A stretch of 64,000 nt of DNA from an uncultured Bacteroidales bacterium (lineage in GTDB: Bacteria > Bacteroidota > Bacteroidia > Bacteroidales > Bacteroidaceae), in contig CADCAG010000021.1 in assembly GCA_902799355.1 (NCBI GenBank), forward strand, positions 1 through 64,000, read 5' to 3'. The translations under genes and the position numbers were made by a program. The notes under the pieces are model-generated. The model worked only from the letters and a program-made list of their open reading frames with translations. It searched no databases and was not told the DNA's origin. Positions 8,118-17,214 of this stretch are shown piece after piece; positions within the stretch are counted from its first letter, which is position 1, and each line of letters opens with the position of its first letter.

Positions 8118-8993
8118 ATGTCAAAAATAGATCTTATTCAAGACAGCTGGGTTGAACTTGTCTTCGAAGGCAAGAACCACGCTTACGGTGCTTATCAACT
8201 GCGCAAGGAAACGGGCAAGCGTAACTTCTATGCTCTACTTACCATGTTTATCATTGCCGCTGTCATCGGTGCCGTTGTCATTGTCAAGGGTGTCGTTGAA
8301 AACGCCATGAAGACAGACGTAGCCATCGAGGCCGATGTAGAGTTGGCTAAGCTGGCAGAGAAGAAGGAAGCTAAGGTTGAGAAGAAAGAAGAACCGAAGA
8401 TTGAGAAAGTTGAAGTAGAAAAGGTTAAGAGCTCTGTGAAGTTCACCGCTCCTGAAATCAAGAAGGACGATGAAGTAAAACCGGAAGAAGAGTTGAAGTC
8501 ACAGGAAGACCTGAGCAAGACCAACACCGCCATCGGTGCGTTCGATGTGAAGGGTAACGACGAGGCTGCAGGCGAAGTGCTGAAGGCTAAGGAAGTTATC
8601 GCACAGCCAGAGCCTCCGAAGGAGGAAGAGACGAAGGTGTTCGACGTTGTTGAGCAGATGCCGTCATTCCCCGGTGGTCCTTCGGCCCTGTTCGAGTACC
8701 TGTCAAAGAACATCAAGTATCCGGTTGTTGCTGAGGAGAACGGTATCCAGGGACGTGTTATCGTAACGTTCGTCGTTGAGAAGGACGGTTCGATTACCGA
8801 CGTTCGCGTCGTCAAGTCCGTAGACCCGTCACTCGACAAGGAAGCACAGCGCGTGGTTAAGTCCATGCCTCGCTGGATTCCTGGTAAGCAGAACGGCTCA
8901 GCAGTACGTGTGCTAAAAATACTAAAACCGAGCAGGACTATCAGCGCGCTGCCCGTTACTTCACTGCCGACGAGAGTTTCAGTCCCATCCTGA
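8118..8993 (+). CDS. tonB: energy transducer TonB, C-terminal end disrupted
   Basis: A 291-residue reading frame. Residues 1-30 are the conserved cytosolic start (ELVFEGKNHAYGAYQLRK). A membrane helix at about 38-62 is followed by a Lys/Glu/Pro-rich periplasmic linker (~75-185) and the TonB C-terminal domain from about 186. The domain reads normally to 'WIPGKQNGSAVRV' (V265). There the expected last strand (roughly KYTVPVTFRLQ) is missing and 26 unrelated residues follow, in a different frame from the PstS-like sequence beneath. The last strand contacts the TonB box of receptors, so the product as written would probably not work. Confidence 0.9.
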   Translation: MSKIDLIQDSWVELVFEGKNHAYGAYQLRKETGKRNFYALLTMFIIAAVIGAVVIVKGVVENAMKTDVAIEADVELAKLAEKKEAKVEKKEEPKIEKVEVEKVKSSVKFTAPEIKKDDEVKPEEELKSQEDLSKTNTAIGAFDVKGNDEAAGEVLKAKEVIAQPEPPKEEETKVFDVVEQMPSFPGGPSALFEYLSKNIKYPVVAEENGIQGRVIVTFVVEKDGSITDVRVVKSVDPSLDKEAQRVVKSMPRWIPGKQNGSAVRVLKILKPSRTISALPVTSLPTRVSVPS

Positions 8994-9799
8994 ACGAAGC
9001 TCTTGATGTGTTCCTCTATAACAATGTCCTCGACACGTTAGAGGCCGAATACACCAATGAGCAGGACGCCATCAAAAAGCTGATGAAGTTAGAGACATGG
9101 CTGGCATTCTCCACCCGTGACCTCACAGAGAAAGAGCGCCAGAACCTGATAGACCGTTCATACCGTCCACGTACCATACCCATTGCGTACGACGGACTGG
9201 CTATCATCGTCAACAACGAGAACCCAGACACCTGCATCACCGTCAAGGACTTCAAGCGCATCCTCAAAGGTGAGCTGGTCAACTGGAACGACCTCTACCC
9301 CACCTCGAAGTTAGGCACCATCGATGTCGTCTTCGACAATCCCCTGTCGAGTACCGTGCGTTGGTGTGTCGACTCACTGCTGGAGGGTAAAGAGTTCAAG
9401 GCTCCCAATATCGGAGCAGTAGAGACCAGCGCTGCCGTGATAGACTATGTGGAGAAACACAAGAACTCCCTGGGCATCATCGGTTCCAACTGGCTCAACG
9501 ACAGCCGTGACACTACTAATGTCACCTTTAAGAAGAACATCACTGTAATGAAAGTTAGCCGTATGGACTCAGCAACCGTGGCTAACAGCTGGCGCCCCTA
9601 CCAGTATTACATATACAACGGCAACTACCCACTCATCCGCACCATCTACGCCCTGCTCAACGAGCCGCGTAGCGGATTGCCATCCAACTTTGCCCACTTC
9701 TGCCGACTGCCCAAGGGACAGTTGATCATCCAGAAGTCAGGCCTGCTGCCCATACAGGCAGGAATGAATACAAGAACGGTATTTGTGAATAATCAATAA
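8909..9799 (+). pseudogene. PstS-like phosphate-binding lipoprotein, start missing
   Basis: The frame is open from about 8894. It becomes recognisable at a Cys codon (8909) followed by AKNTKTEQDYQ and 'FTADESFSPIL', the usual first strand of Bacteroidota PstS-like substrate-binding proteins. The remainder (to 9799) covers the two-lobed fold, e.g. 'DTCITVKDFKRILKGELVNWNDL' split over the hinge and 'SSTVRWC'. No start codon or lipoprotein signal precedes it because the sequence runs straight into tonB. The only in-frame start, a GTG at 9008, would remove the ligand-binding first strand. Function of intact relatives: periplasmic phosphate or related anion binding. Confidence 0.8.
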
Positions 9800-9869
9800 A
9801 AAACGAAACATTTCTCCGTTCTATTCGTCAGATAAGAAAACCCTACTATCAACTAAATAATGTAGAATT

Positions 9870-11300
9870 ATGAAAGCAATTAAATATCTATTCATCGCTG
9901 CGCTGACCGCAGGTTACAGCGCAAGCGCTACGGCACAGAACGGCACAGAAGCCGATGTACAGGCCGTAAAGGACATTATCAGTAAGAAACCCGCCGATCT
10001 GGACAAGCAGATGAAACCCTTCTACAAGGCTAACAAAAAGAATCCAACAAATCTGGTAGCCTTCGGTCGTGCCTTCTACGAGGTAAAGGATACAGCAAAC
10101 GCCAAGACGTATGCTCACCATGCACTGACAGCTTCTAAGAACCAGTGCGCTCCTGCTTACATCCTGCTGGGTGACATCGAGGCCTACGGTGACAACGGTG
10201 GTGGTGCTGCCGCTCAGTACGAGCAGGCCATCTATGCTGCTCCCACAGAGCCAGAGGCTTACTACAAGTATGCTAACGTATATCGTAAGATCAGTCCCCG
10301 TGGTGCTGTCAGCAAGCTCGAGGAGCTGCGCTCACAGCGTCCCGACGTACCCGTTGACGCCCTGATTGGCCGCATCTACTACATGTCTAACGACTTCGAT
10401 GCTGCTCTTCGTGCCTACAACAAGGCTGACAAGTCACTGATGGAAGACCGCGACCTCAGCGACTACGCCATGACTGCCTTCTTCAAGCAGAAGTATGACG
10501 TAGCCCTCGACGTTGCCAAGTTCGGCCTCAGCAAGAACCCACGTCACGCTGCCTTCAACCGTCTGGCCTTCTTTAACAGCACCGAGCTGAAGAAGTGGGA
10601 CGACGCCCTGATGTATGCTGACGCCCTGTTCAACAAGTCTGACTCTGCCAAGTTCTCTTACTACGACTACACCTACTATGGCAACGCCTTCAGCGGTGCT
10701 GGTCAGCACGACAAGGCCGTAGAGATGTACCAGAAGGCTCTGCAGCAGGAGGACATGGACAACAAGGCTAAGCGTGCCGGTGTCATCAAGCAGCTCTCTG
10801 ACGCCTACAAGGCTCAGGAGGACTACCCCAATGCCATCAAGAACTATGAGGAATATCTGAACACTGTCGAGAAGGCTTCTGCCAACGACATCGCTGCCCT
10901 GGCACAGCTTCACCTGCAGCACGCCAACAAGAAGACCACTCCTGAGGAGCAGGCAGAGTGCTTCATCCTGGCCGACAAGACCTATCAGGACCTGGAGAAC
11001 AAGTATGAGGATGCCGCCGAGTATGCAACCTTCATGCGTGCCCGTGTCAACGGTTACATGGACCCCGACCAGAAGAAGGGTCTCGCCAAGCCTTACTACG
11101 AGAAGCTCGACCAGCTCATCGGTGGCAAGGACAACAAGGACGCTACCGACAAGGCCCGTCTGACCGAGAGCTACCGTTACCTCATCTCTTACTACTTCGT
11201 CATCCAGGACAACAAGGACACTGCTAAGCAGTATGCCCAGAAGCTGCTGGAGATCGACCCAGAAAACGAGATTGCCAAGCAGGTGATGGAGTCTAAGTAA
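9870..11300 (+). CDS. periplasmic TPR-repeat protein
   Basis: A 476-residue protein with a signal peptide (1-22, cleaved after ATA before QNG). The rest is helical and holds about eight tetratricopeptide-like repeats, for example 'AYILLGDIEAYGDNGGGAAAQYEQAI' split around residues 95-120 and the repeat near 265-290 (YGNAFSGAGQHDKAVEMYQKAL). It is usual to find such a gene after exbB/exbD/tonB in Bacteroidota. A scaffold role for envelope complexes is inference. A strong terminator follows, so it closes the operon. Confidence 0.85.
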   Translation: MKAIKYLFIAALTAGYSASATAQNGTEADVQAVKDIISKKPADLDKQMKPFYKANKKNPTNLVAFGRAFYEVKDTANAKTYAHHALTASKNQCAPAYILLGDIEAYGDNGGGAAAQYEQAIYAAPTEPEAYYKYANVYRKISPRGAVSKLEELRSQRPDVPVDALIGRIYYMSNDFDAALRAYNKADKSLMEDRDLSDYAMTAFFKQKYDVALDVAKFGLSKNPRHAAFNRLAFFNSTELKKWDDALMYADALFNKSDSAKFSYYDYTYYGNAFSGAGQHDKAVEMYQKALQQEDMDNKAKRAGVIKQLSDAYKAQEDYPNAIKNYEEYLNTVEKASANDIAALAQLHLQHANKKTTPEEQAECFILADKTYQDLENKYEDAAEYATFMRARVNGYMDPDQKKGLAKPYYEKLDQLIGGKDNKDATDKARLTESYRYLISYYFVIQDNKDTAKQYAQKLLEIDPENEIAKQVMESK

Positions 11301-11324
11301 GTATCAATACACGACATAACATAG

Positions 11325-11354
11325 AAAAGGCAAGACCAATCATCTTGCCTTTTT
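11325..11354 (+). terminator. intrinsic terminator after TPR gene
   Basis: Stem aaaaggcaag (11325-11334) with cttgcctttt (11344-11353), 9-nt loop, followed by further T residues. Confidence 0.85.
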
Positions 11355-11387
11355 CTTTGCCTTGAGAATCATAAGGACAGTTTTGGG

Positions 11388-12764
11388 ATGATGAAAAAAG
11401 CAATGATATGCATGCTGCTCCTGATGCCGTTGACGCTGTGGGCAGCAAAGAACGACCTCAAGCCACGACTGGTGGTATGTACGGACATTGCGCCAGCCGA
11501 CGTGGAGCCTGACGACATGGAGTCGATGGTGAGGCTGATGGCCTATGCCGATCGTTTTGAGATAGAGGCGCTCATCACGAGCGTAGGGTGGAACTGCGAC
11601 CCCTACCCGTTGGAGTGGCAGCAGTATCTGTTTCGCGTGATTACGGCCTATGCCAAGGACGTGCCAAACCTCATGAGGCGCTCCGGACAAAAGAAACACC
11701 TATCACTCAAGAAGGAAAACGGCCAGCAGAAGCTTGGCTATTGGCCCAGTGCGAAGTACATCACGAGTCGCGCCGTCATGGGCAGCATGTATGGTGGCAT
11801 CAAGGCCATTGGTGAGCGCAACGATTCGCCAGGCAGCGAACTGCTTATCCGTCTGGCCGATGAGGACGACCCACGTCCGATATACGTGGCGGCATGGGGC
11901 GGTGCGAACACGCTGGCACAGGCCATCTGGCGCGTGAAGCAGACGCGGAGCGATGACGAAGTGAGAAACTTCGTCCGTAAGTTCCGCCTCTTCACCATCA
12001 CCGACCAAGACATGCAATACAGCATGCGCATGAATCGCGCCTACAGCTCGCACATGTGGCTGCGTAAGGACTTTGCCAACGACCTGCAGTTCATCTGGGA
12101 CGAGGGTGCTTGGCAGGAGCAGTGCGAATTGGGCAAGCAACACTGGGCTCAGCATCAGCAGCATATCCAGGGACATGGTGCACTGGGCCAAGAATACCCC
12201 AACTACAAGTGGGGTGTGGAGGGCGACACGCCGAGTTTCCTCTACGTGATGCCCAACGGGCTGAACGACCCTGAAGACCCGCATCAATGCGGTTGGGCAG
12301 GCTATCACGAACGTGGCCTCTGTGCCGACTCGCTCACCACGGCCTGGACCTCCTGGCATGAACCTGTGTGCAGCATCAGCGTTGGCTATAAACGTCGCTT
12401 CTATCCCGATGAGCTCAACGACTTCTGCGCCCGTATGCAATGGGCTGCCGAGGGTAAGGGTAACCGCAATCCTCAGGTTGTCGTCACCCCTCTCCACATG
12501 ACGGCTAAGGCTGGCGATACCATCCGTCTCGATGCTTCGAAGTCAAAAGACCCTGATGGTGACGGACTCACCTTCCTTTGGTGGCAACAGCCGGAGATTG
12601 GCAGGACGAAAGTGACCATTGAGCAGTCTGACCAGGCGATAGCAACCCTACGCATTCCCGCAGACGCCAAGGACGACACCATCCACCTCATCTGCGAAGT
12701 CCACGACGACGGTCCTTTCCACCTCGTCGCCTATCGCCGCATCATGATCGCTATCAAACGGTAA
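11388..12764 (+). CDS. Sde182/DUF1593-type nucleoside-hydrolase-like secreted protein
   Basis: A 458-residue exported protein. Signal peptide 1-20 (MLLLMPLTLWAA). Residues 25-330 match the Sde182 (DUF1593) nucleoside-hydrolase-like domain: 'VVCTDIAPADVEPDDMESMVRL' (split at 30-50) resembles the Ca-binding DxDxxxDD start of nucleoside hydrolases, here T-D-I-x-x-x-x-x-E-P-D-D. A C-terminal Ig-like domain (about 370-458) is typical of the family. One member was described as cellulose-binding; substrate here is unknown. Two ATG codons lie in tandem at 11388 and 11391; either can serve. No clear promoter box is seen in the 33 nt after the terminator. Confidence 0.82.
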   Translation: MMKKAMICMLLLMPLTLWAAKNDLKPRLVVCTDIAPADVEPDDMESMVRLMAYADRFEIEALITSVGWNCDPYPLEWQQYLFRVITAYAKDVPNLMRRSGQKKHLSLKKENGQQKLGYWPSAKYITSRAVMGSMYGGIKAIGERNDSPGSELLIRLADEDDPRPIYVAAWGGANTLAQAIWRVKQTRSDDEVRNFVRKFRLFTITDQDMQYSMRMNRAYSSHMWLRKDFANDLQFIWDEGAWQEQCELGKQHWAQHQQHIQGHGALGQEYPNYKWGVEGDTPSFLYVMPNGLNDPEDPHQCGWAGYHERGLCADSLTTAWTSWHEPVCSISVGYKRRFYPDELNDFCARMQWAAEGKGNRNPQVVVTPLHMTAKAGDTIRLDASKSKDPDGDGLTFLWWQQPEIGRTKVTIEQSDQAIATLRIPADAKDDTIHLICEVHDDGPFHLVAYRRIMIAIKR

Positions 12765-12807
12765 TCAAACGAAGCCTGCGACAGAAATTGAAATTCTTTC
12801 TTATTTA

Positions 12808-12839
12808 TTTGGAATGTTCGGATATTCTTCATACCTTTG
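12808..12839 (+). promoter_or_regulatory. promoter for the flippase gene
   Basis: TTTG (12808-12811, read as t-t-t-g) and TACCTTTG (12832-12839) with a 20-nt spacer. The ATG at 12848 is only 8 nt downstream, so the transcript is leaderless or nearly so. Confidence 0.75.
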
Positions 12840-12847
12840 CGAACTAA

Positions 12848-14287
12848 ATGAGTAAGGAGACACTGAAGGAGAAGACGACGCGCGGCCTGTTCTGGGGCGG
12901 CATGAATAATGTGGTGCAGCAGGGACTTGGCTTGCTGTTCGGCATCATTCTGGGTCGTCTGCTGGGGCCGGAAGACTATGGTATGATAGCCATGATACTG
13001 GTCTTCCAACTGATAGCCACCGCCCTACAGGAGAGTGGTTTCAAGAGTGCCATCGGCAATCTCAAGGAGCCTCAGCACAACGACTACAACAGTGTCTTCT
13101 GGTTTAACATCATCGTGGGTGTCACGTGCTATGTCATCCTCTTCTTCGTAGCACCGTTCATTGCCGACTACTACCACACGCCAGAGTTGGTTCTCCTCTG
13201 TCGCGTAGCCTTCCTCACCATCATCTTCGCAGCGCTGGGTACGGCACAGTCGGCCTATCTGTTCCGTAACATGATGGTCAAAGAACAGGCCAAGTGTAAC
13301 ATGACAGCCACACTCTTGTCGAGCATCATCGGCGTGACGCTGGCCTTCCTCGGATACGGCTACTGGGCACTGGCCATCCAGTCGATGGCATATATCGGAC
13401 TGAACAGTCTGCTGCTATGGTATTTCTCACCATGGCGCCCCACCCTATACCTCGACTTCGCCCCCGTCAGGCACATGTTTAAGTTCAGCAGCAAACTGCT
13501 GGCAACGACCATCCTGGAACGTATCAATACCAACGTGATGAACATCCTGCTGGGTCGCCACTTCACCAAGCACGAGGTGGGTAACTACAACCAGGCCTAC
13601 CAATGGAACAGCAAGGTGTTCTACCTGTTGCAAGGTACGCTGGCACAGGTGGCACAACCCGTCTTCACCAATGTCGCCGACGAGCAGGAACGACAACTGC
13701 GCATTCTCCGCAAGCTGATGCGCTTCACCGCCTTCCTCGCCTTCCCCTTGCTGTTTGGCTTCGGCATGGTAGCCCAGGAGTTCATCGTGCTGACCATCGG
13801 CGAGAAATGGCTGGAGTCCGCCCGTCTGCTGCAGCTGCTCTGCATCAGCGGCGCCTTCATACCCATCAGCAGCGTGTTGACCAATATGCTGATCAGCAAG
13901 GGCAAGAGCGGTACGTATTTCTGGGTGACCTTCGCCCTCTGCGTCACACTCATCGCCACCATGCAGGTGCTCTATCCCTATGGCATCCGTACCATGGTCA
14001 TCGCTTACGTCATCATCTACGTGCTCTGGACGCTTGTGTGGCACTTCTTCGTCAGCCGACTGACGGGCTATACCCTGTGGGCCCTGCTGCTCGACATCAT
14101 GCCCTTTGCCGTGATAGCTTTGGGTGTCATGGCTGCCACGTGGTGGGCTACGCAGAGCATCAACATACTGGCTCTACTCTTAGCAGCACGTATCGTGATG
14201 GCAGTGGTGCTGTACTACGTTGTCATGCGCCTGCTTCGAGTAAAGATACTCGAAGAGTGCATGAACTTTATTAAGAAGAAGCAATGA
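12848..14287 (+). CDS. polysaccharide flippase, Wzx/WzxC type
   Basis: A 479-residue MOP-superfamily membrane protein with about 12-14 hydrophobic segments. The start 'TTRGLFWGGMNNVVQQGLGL' and 'ILGRLLGPEDYGMIAM' (residues ~36-52) are family hallmarks of lipopolysaccharide/polysaccharide exporters. It would flip an undecaprenyl-linked oligosaccharide across the inner membrane. Its stop overlaps the next start by 4 nt, so it is coupled to the glycosyltransferase that follows. Confidence 0.9.
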   Translation: MSKETLKEKTTRGLFWGGMNNVVQQGLGLLFGIILGRLLGPEDYGMIAMILVFQLIATALQESGFKSAIGNLKEPQHNDYNSVFWFNIIVGVTCYVILFFVAPFIADYYHTPELVLLCRVAFLTIIFAALGTAQSAYLFRNMMVKEQAKCNMTATLLSSIIGVTLAFLGYGYWALAIQSMAYIGLNSLLLWYFSPWRPTLYLDFAPVRHMFKFSSKLLATTILERINTNVMNILLGRHFTKHEVGNYNQAYQWNSKVFYLLQGTLAQVAQPVFTNVADEQERQLRILRKLMRFTAFLAFPLLFGFGMVAQEFIVLTIGEKWLESARLLQLLCISGAFIPISSVLTNMLISKGKSGTYFWVTFALCVTLIATMQVLYPYGIRTMVIAYVIIYVLWTLVWHFFVSRLTGYTLWALLLDIMPFAVIALGVMAATWWATQSINILALLLAARIVMAVVLYYVVMRLLRVKILEECMNFIKKKQ

Positions 14288-15123
14288 ACGGATCGTTACT
14301 CTTTGTACCCTCAGGAGGATTGGCCAACAGGATGCGGGCCGTGGCATCTGCCTACGAACTCTGCCAGAAGGTAGACAGCACGCTGCAGGTGGTGTGGTTT
14401 CAGGACTGGGCGCTGCATGCCCCGTTCCGTAGCATCTTCGAAAAGACACCGCTGGTAGCCATCCGAGAGGCTACCGTGCTAGATCATCTCATCTATGACC
14501 GTGCCCGCAAGAAGAACCTCTTCCTGCCAGCACTGCCCCAGCGCATCCTCTTCCAGCGACATATCAAGGAACAGGATGTGACACCCCTGAAGAAGCAGTC
14601 GTTTGACTTCGAACAATGGGCACGTGGCAAGCGTTGCTATATGAGTTGCTACCAGGTCTTTGGCAGCTTCCCTAACGAGCGCTATCAGCAGCTGTTCCGT
14701 CCTGTCAAGGCCGTGATGGATGTCGTCGACGGCTACCGCAGCCAGTTCAATAGCCACACCATCGGCCTGCACATCCGTCGTACCGACAATGCCGAGTCGA
14801 TAGCCAAGAGTCCCACAGCTTTATTTATTAATAAGGTACGTGAAGAGATTGACCAGCATGACGATACCAAGGTCTTTCTGGCCACGGACTCGATGGACGT
14901 CAAGAAGGAGTTTATCGCAGCCTTCGGTGCTCGTATCATCACGCCACAGGAGGAAGCCTGTCGTGATAGCATCAGCGGCATACGCGGTGGTGTCGTCGAC
15001 CTCTGGACACTGGCCTCCACACAGAAAATCTACGGTTCTGCAGGGTCTTCCTTCTCACCTATGGCCGCCAGCATCGGTGGTGTACCTCTGGAGATTATGA
15101 ACGCCCAAACAGCCACTTTCTAA
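14284..15123 (+). CDS. fucosyltransferase-like glycosyltransferase
   Basis: A 279-residue protein. The N-terminal 'GGLANRMRAV' (11-20) and 'GLHIRRTDN' (161-169; H163, R165, R166) mirror the GGLGNQ and HxRRxD motifs of GDP-fucose-dependent GT11/GT23/NodZ-type enzymes, where the Arg pair binds the donor diphosphate. Sugar donor and acceptor are not provable here. It is coupled to the flippase gene. The last 29 bp overlap the end of the convergent acyltransferase gene. Confidence 0.7.
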   Translation: MNGSLLFVPSGGLANRMRAVASAYELCQKVDSTLQVVWFQDWALHAPFRSIFEKTPLVAIREATVLDHLIYDRARKKNLFLPALPQRILFQRHIKEQDVTPLKKQSFDFEQWARGKRCYMSCYQVFGSFPNERYQQLFRPVKAVMDVVDGYRSQFNSHTIGLHIRRTDNAESIAKSPTALFINKVREEIDQHDDTKVFLATDSMDVKKEFIAAFGARIITPQEEACRDSISGIRGGVVDLWTLASTQKIYGSAGSSFSPMAASIGGVPLEIMNAQTATF

Positions 15124-16171
15124 AGAACGGACTGACGCGCAGGATGTTGCTGGCAATGACGCAGAAGGCTATCACCAGCAGCGCCGTTACCACCGTCGTC
15201 AGCGTATCGAGCACAAAGTTGTGGCGGTACTTGTCGAAGAAGGCACCGATAGTCGGCAGGTCGGGCAGGAACAAATAGTGTATCAGGTAGATATCCAGCG
15301 TGCGTCGACCGATATACTGCAAGGAGGCACCCACTACACTGAATTTGGTAAAGTACTCCTGATAATGGCGGAAATACATCACCACCATCGTCAGCAGGAT
15401 GAAGCGAGCCAGCGTCAATGGCAGGATAGCCCATGCCATGCGCAGGGTGTGCCACTTCAGTGTGTCCATAGCCGCAAAGATTACCACCACGACGATGATG
15501 GGATAGAACCACCGCGAGTCCATCACCTTCTGTGCCTGTTCCCAGTAGCGGTGTACGATATTGCCGTAGATGAAGAACGGGAAATACTGGAACAGCAGCG
15601 TCAGACTGCTATAGTTCATGAACTCATTAGGACGGCCGCGCCAGCCGAAAGCCCACGAGAAGACTTTGGGCAGGTAGCACGACTCATAGAACGCCAGCGA
15701 CACGAGGAACAGCAGCGTGATGGGTATCCACGACTTCACCCGTAGCTTGCTCTCCAGGTAGGCAAAAACGTAGTATATCAGGAACATGTAGAGCAGCACG
15801 ATGGTAAACCAATAGCCGCCCTTCGTAGGTCTGCTGAGCCAGTCGGGTATCGTGGCCCACAGGTCTTTTGTCAACAGCATGGCGGCAAACAGGAAGAACA
15901 CCACCGTAGGGATAATCTGCACCCTGAGTTTCTTACCCACCAGCTGGCCGAAGGTCGCCAGGTTCCACACCTGCGAGGCCTTGTAGGCCAGGAAGCCGCT
16001 GACAAAGAAGAACAGCGGCATGCGGAACAGCACCAGGAACTGCAGTGATGTCGACACACCATGAGGTATCTCAAACGCCATAGCACCCACGTGGTTGGCC
16101 ACGACGAGTATCATGGTGAATCCGCGCATGGCATCGAGCCATTCCAATCGTTGTTTCTTCTGTGGTTCCAT
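15095..16171 (-). CDS. membrane acyltransferase 3 family protein
   Basis: A 358-residue integral membrane protein with about ten hydrophobic segments. The start 'RLEWLDAMRGFTMILVVANHVG' (split near 8-29) carries the family's conserved Arg and the His of the putative active site, H27. Members O-acylate (often acetylate) surface sugars or peptidoglycan using acyl-CoA. It is the last gene of the leftward run from yicC; the gene before it ends 2 nt upstream. Confidence 0.88.
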   Translation of the reverse strand: MEPQKKQRLEWLDAMRGFTMILVVANHVGAMAFEIPHGVSTSLQFLVLFRMPLFFFVSGFLAYKASQVWNLATFGQLVGKKLRVQIIPTVVFFLFAAMLLTKDLWATIPDWLSRPTKGGYWFTIVLLYMFLIYYVFAYLESKLRVKSWIPITLLFLVSLAFYESCYLPKVFSWAFGWRGRPNEFMNYSSLTLLFQYFPFFIYGNIVHRYWEQAQKVMDSRWFYPIIVVVVIFAAMDTLKWHTLRMAWAILPLTLARFILLTMVVMYFRHYQEYFTKFSVVGASLQYIGRRTLDIYLIHYLFLPDLPTIGAFFDKYRHNFVLDTLTTVVTALLVIAFCVIASNILRVSPFFRKWLFGRS

Positions 16172-16173
16172 CC

Positions 16174-17214
16174 TTATTGATAATGTTTCTTTCCTGATAG
16201 TTTCACCATACGGTTCTTAATACCTTTCCAGATAAATGTCCAGTTGCCATAGCGCATGTTCAGCCACAGCTCCTGTAGCGAATAGCCTATCTTCCGCCAC
16301 GGATGGCCATAGGCATTGATGCGGTAGAAGCGGTGCAGGTAGTCGACATTCTCTATGACATACCGTGGATGCTTCAGCGGGAACTGCACCTCGTAGCGCT
16401 GCATGGTAAACATCCGGCGCAAAGCCTTGGGCAGGGTGCGCAGCGTACCGGCATAGTGGGTAGAGTCGCCACCGGCAGCATTACCCAGGTTGTTGATCAT
16501 ATTCCTGGTGGGCATGATGGCCAGTCCGTGGTTGAACATCATGCAGGGCCAGAAGATGCTCTCGTAGTACGCCTTGCCCAGCGCACGGTGGTCGTAGGTC
16601 ATGCGCAACATGGTGGTGCGATAGCCACGTTCCTTGGTCAACGTCTCCAACTGGTGCATGTTATACTTGTCGTCGAGGAAGGTGTAGTGCTCGTCCCACT
16701 GGTCGATGACCCTGCGCCACGATGCCCAGCCCCAGATGCTGAACACGGTGGTGAAGAAGTAGTCGTCGGGGATGTCGGGCGACACCTCGTCGGTATTGAA
16801 GCCCTCAACCATCACGATGCGCTCGTCGTGTTCATAGCGGTCGAGCATCTCCTTGCAGAAGCGGATGAACGACACACTGGGTATGCTGTCGTCCTCGAAG
16901 ATGACACACTTGTCACTCAGCGAGAACGCCCACTTCTGGGCATTGAAGTTCGAGGGGTCACAGCCAGCATTCACCGTCTGGTAGTTACGCTGCACGTCGC
17001 ACTCCCAGTCTATCTCGTCGTCTGACACCACCTGCCGACAGGCCTCGATGCCTGCCATATCCTGTGGTCCCCGAGGGCCGTCCTGATAGAGGTACAGCTT
17101 GGAGGGGCGTGCCTGACGGATGGCGTCAAACACCTTCTTCAACGGCTCAGGGCGCGTAAAGAACAGGATGAGTACTGCTACGTCTACTTCTGCTGGATGT
17201 TTCATGTTATTCAT
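16174..17214 (-). CDS. GT2-like glycosyltransferase (HlpA-like)
   Basis: A 346-residue GT-A fold protein. 'VAVLILFFTRPEPLKKVFDAI' (split 12-32) is the nucleotide-binding strand/helix, and 'VIFEDDSIPS' (104-113) holds the DxD-like metal/donor motif EDD (107-109). It resembles Bacteroidota proteins annotated as hemolytic HlpA-like or GnT-I-like glycosyltransferases. The specific sugar is unknown. The start overlaps the end of the opine dehydrogenase/LicD gene by 8 nt. Confidence 0.8.
   Translation of the reverse strand: MNNMKHPAEVDVAVLILFFTRPEPLKKVFDAIRQARPSKLYLYQDGPRGPQDMAGIEACRQVVSDDEIDWECDVQRNYQTVNAGCDPSNFNAQKWAFSLSDKCVIFEDDSIPSVSFIRFCKEMLDRYEHDERIVMVEGFNTDEVSPDIPDDYFFTTVFSIWGWASWRRVIDQWDEHYTFLDDKYNMHQLETLTKERGYRTTMLRMTYDHRALGKAYYESIFWPCMMFNHGLAIMPTRNMINNLGNAAGGDSTHYAGTLRTLPKALRRMFTMQRYEVQFPLKHPRYVIENVDYLHRFYRINAYGHPWRKIGYSLQELWLNMRYGNWTFIWKGIKNRMVKLSGKKHYQ

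Noticed and set aside
9008-9799. Intact PstS-like gene starting at GTG 9008
   Set aside because: It would lack the signal and the first strand with the ligand-binding SFSPI residues, which are encoded just upstream in the same frame.
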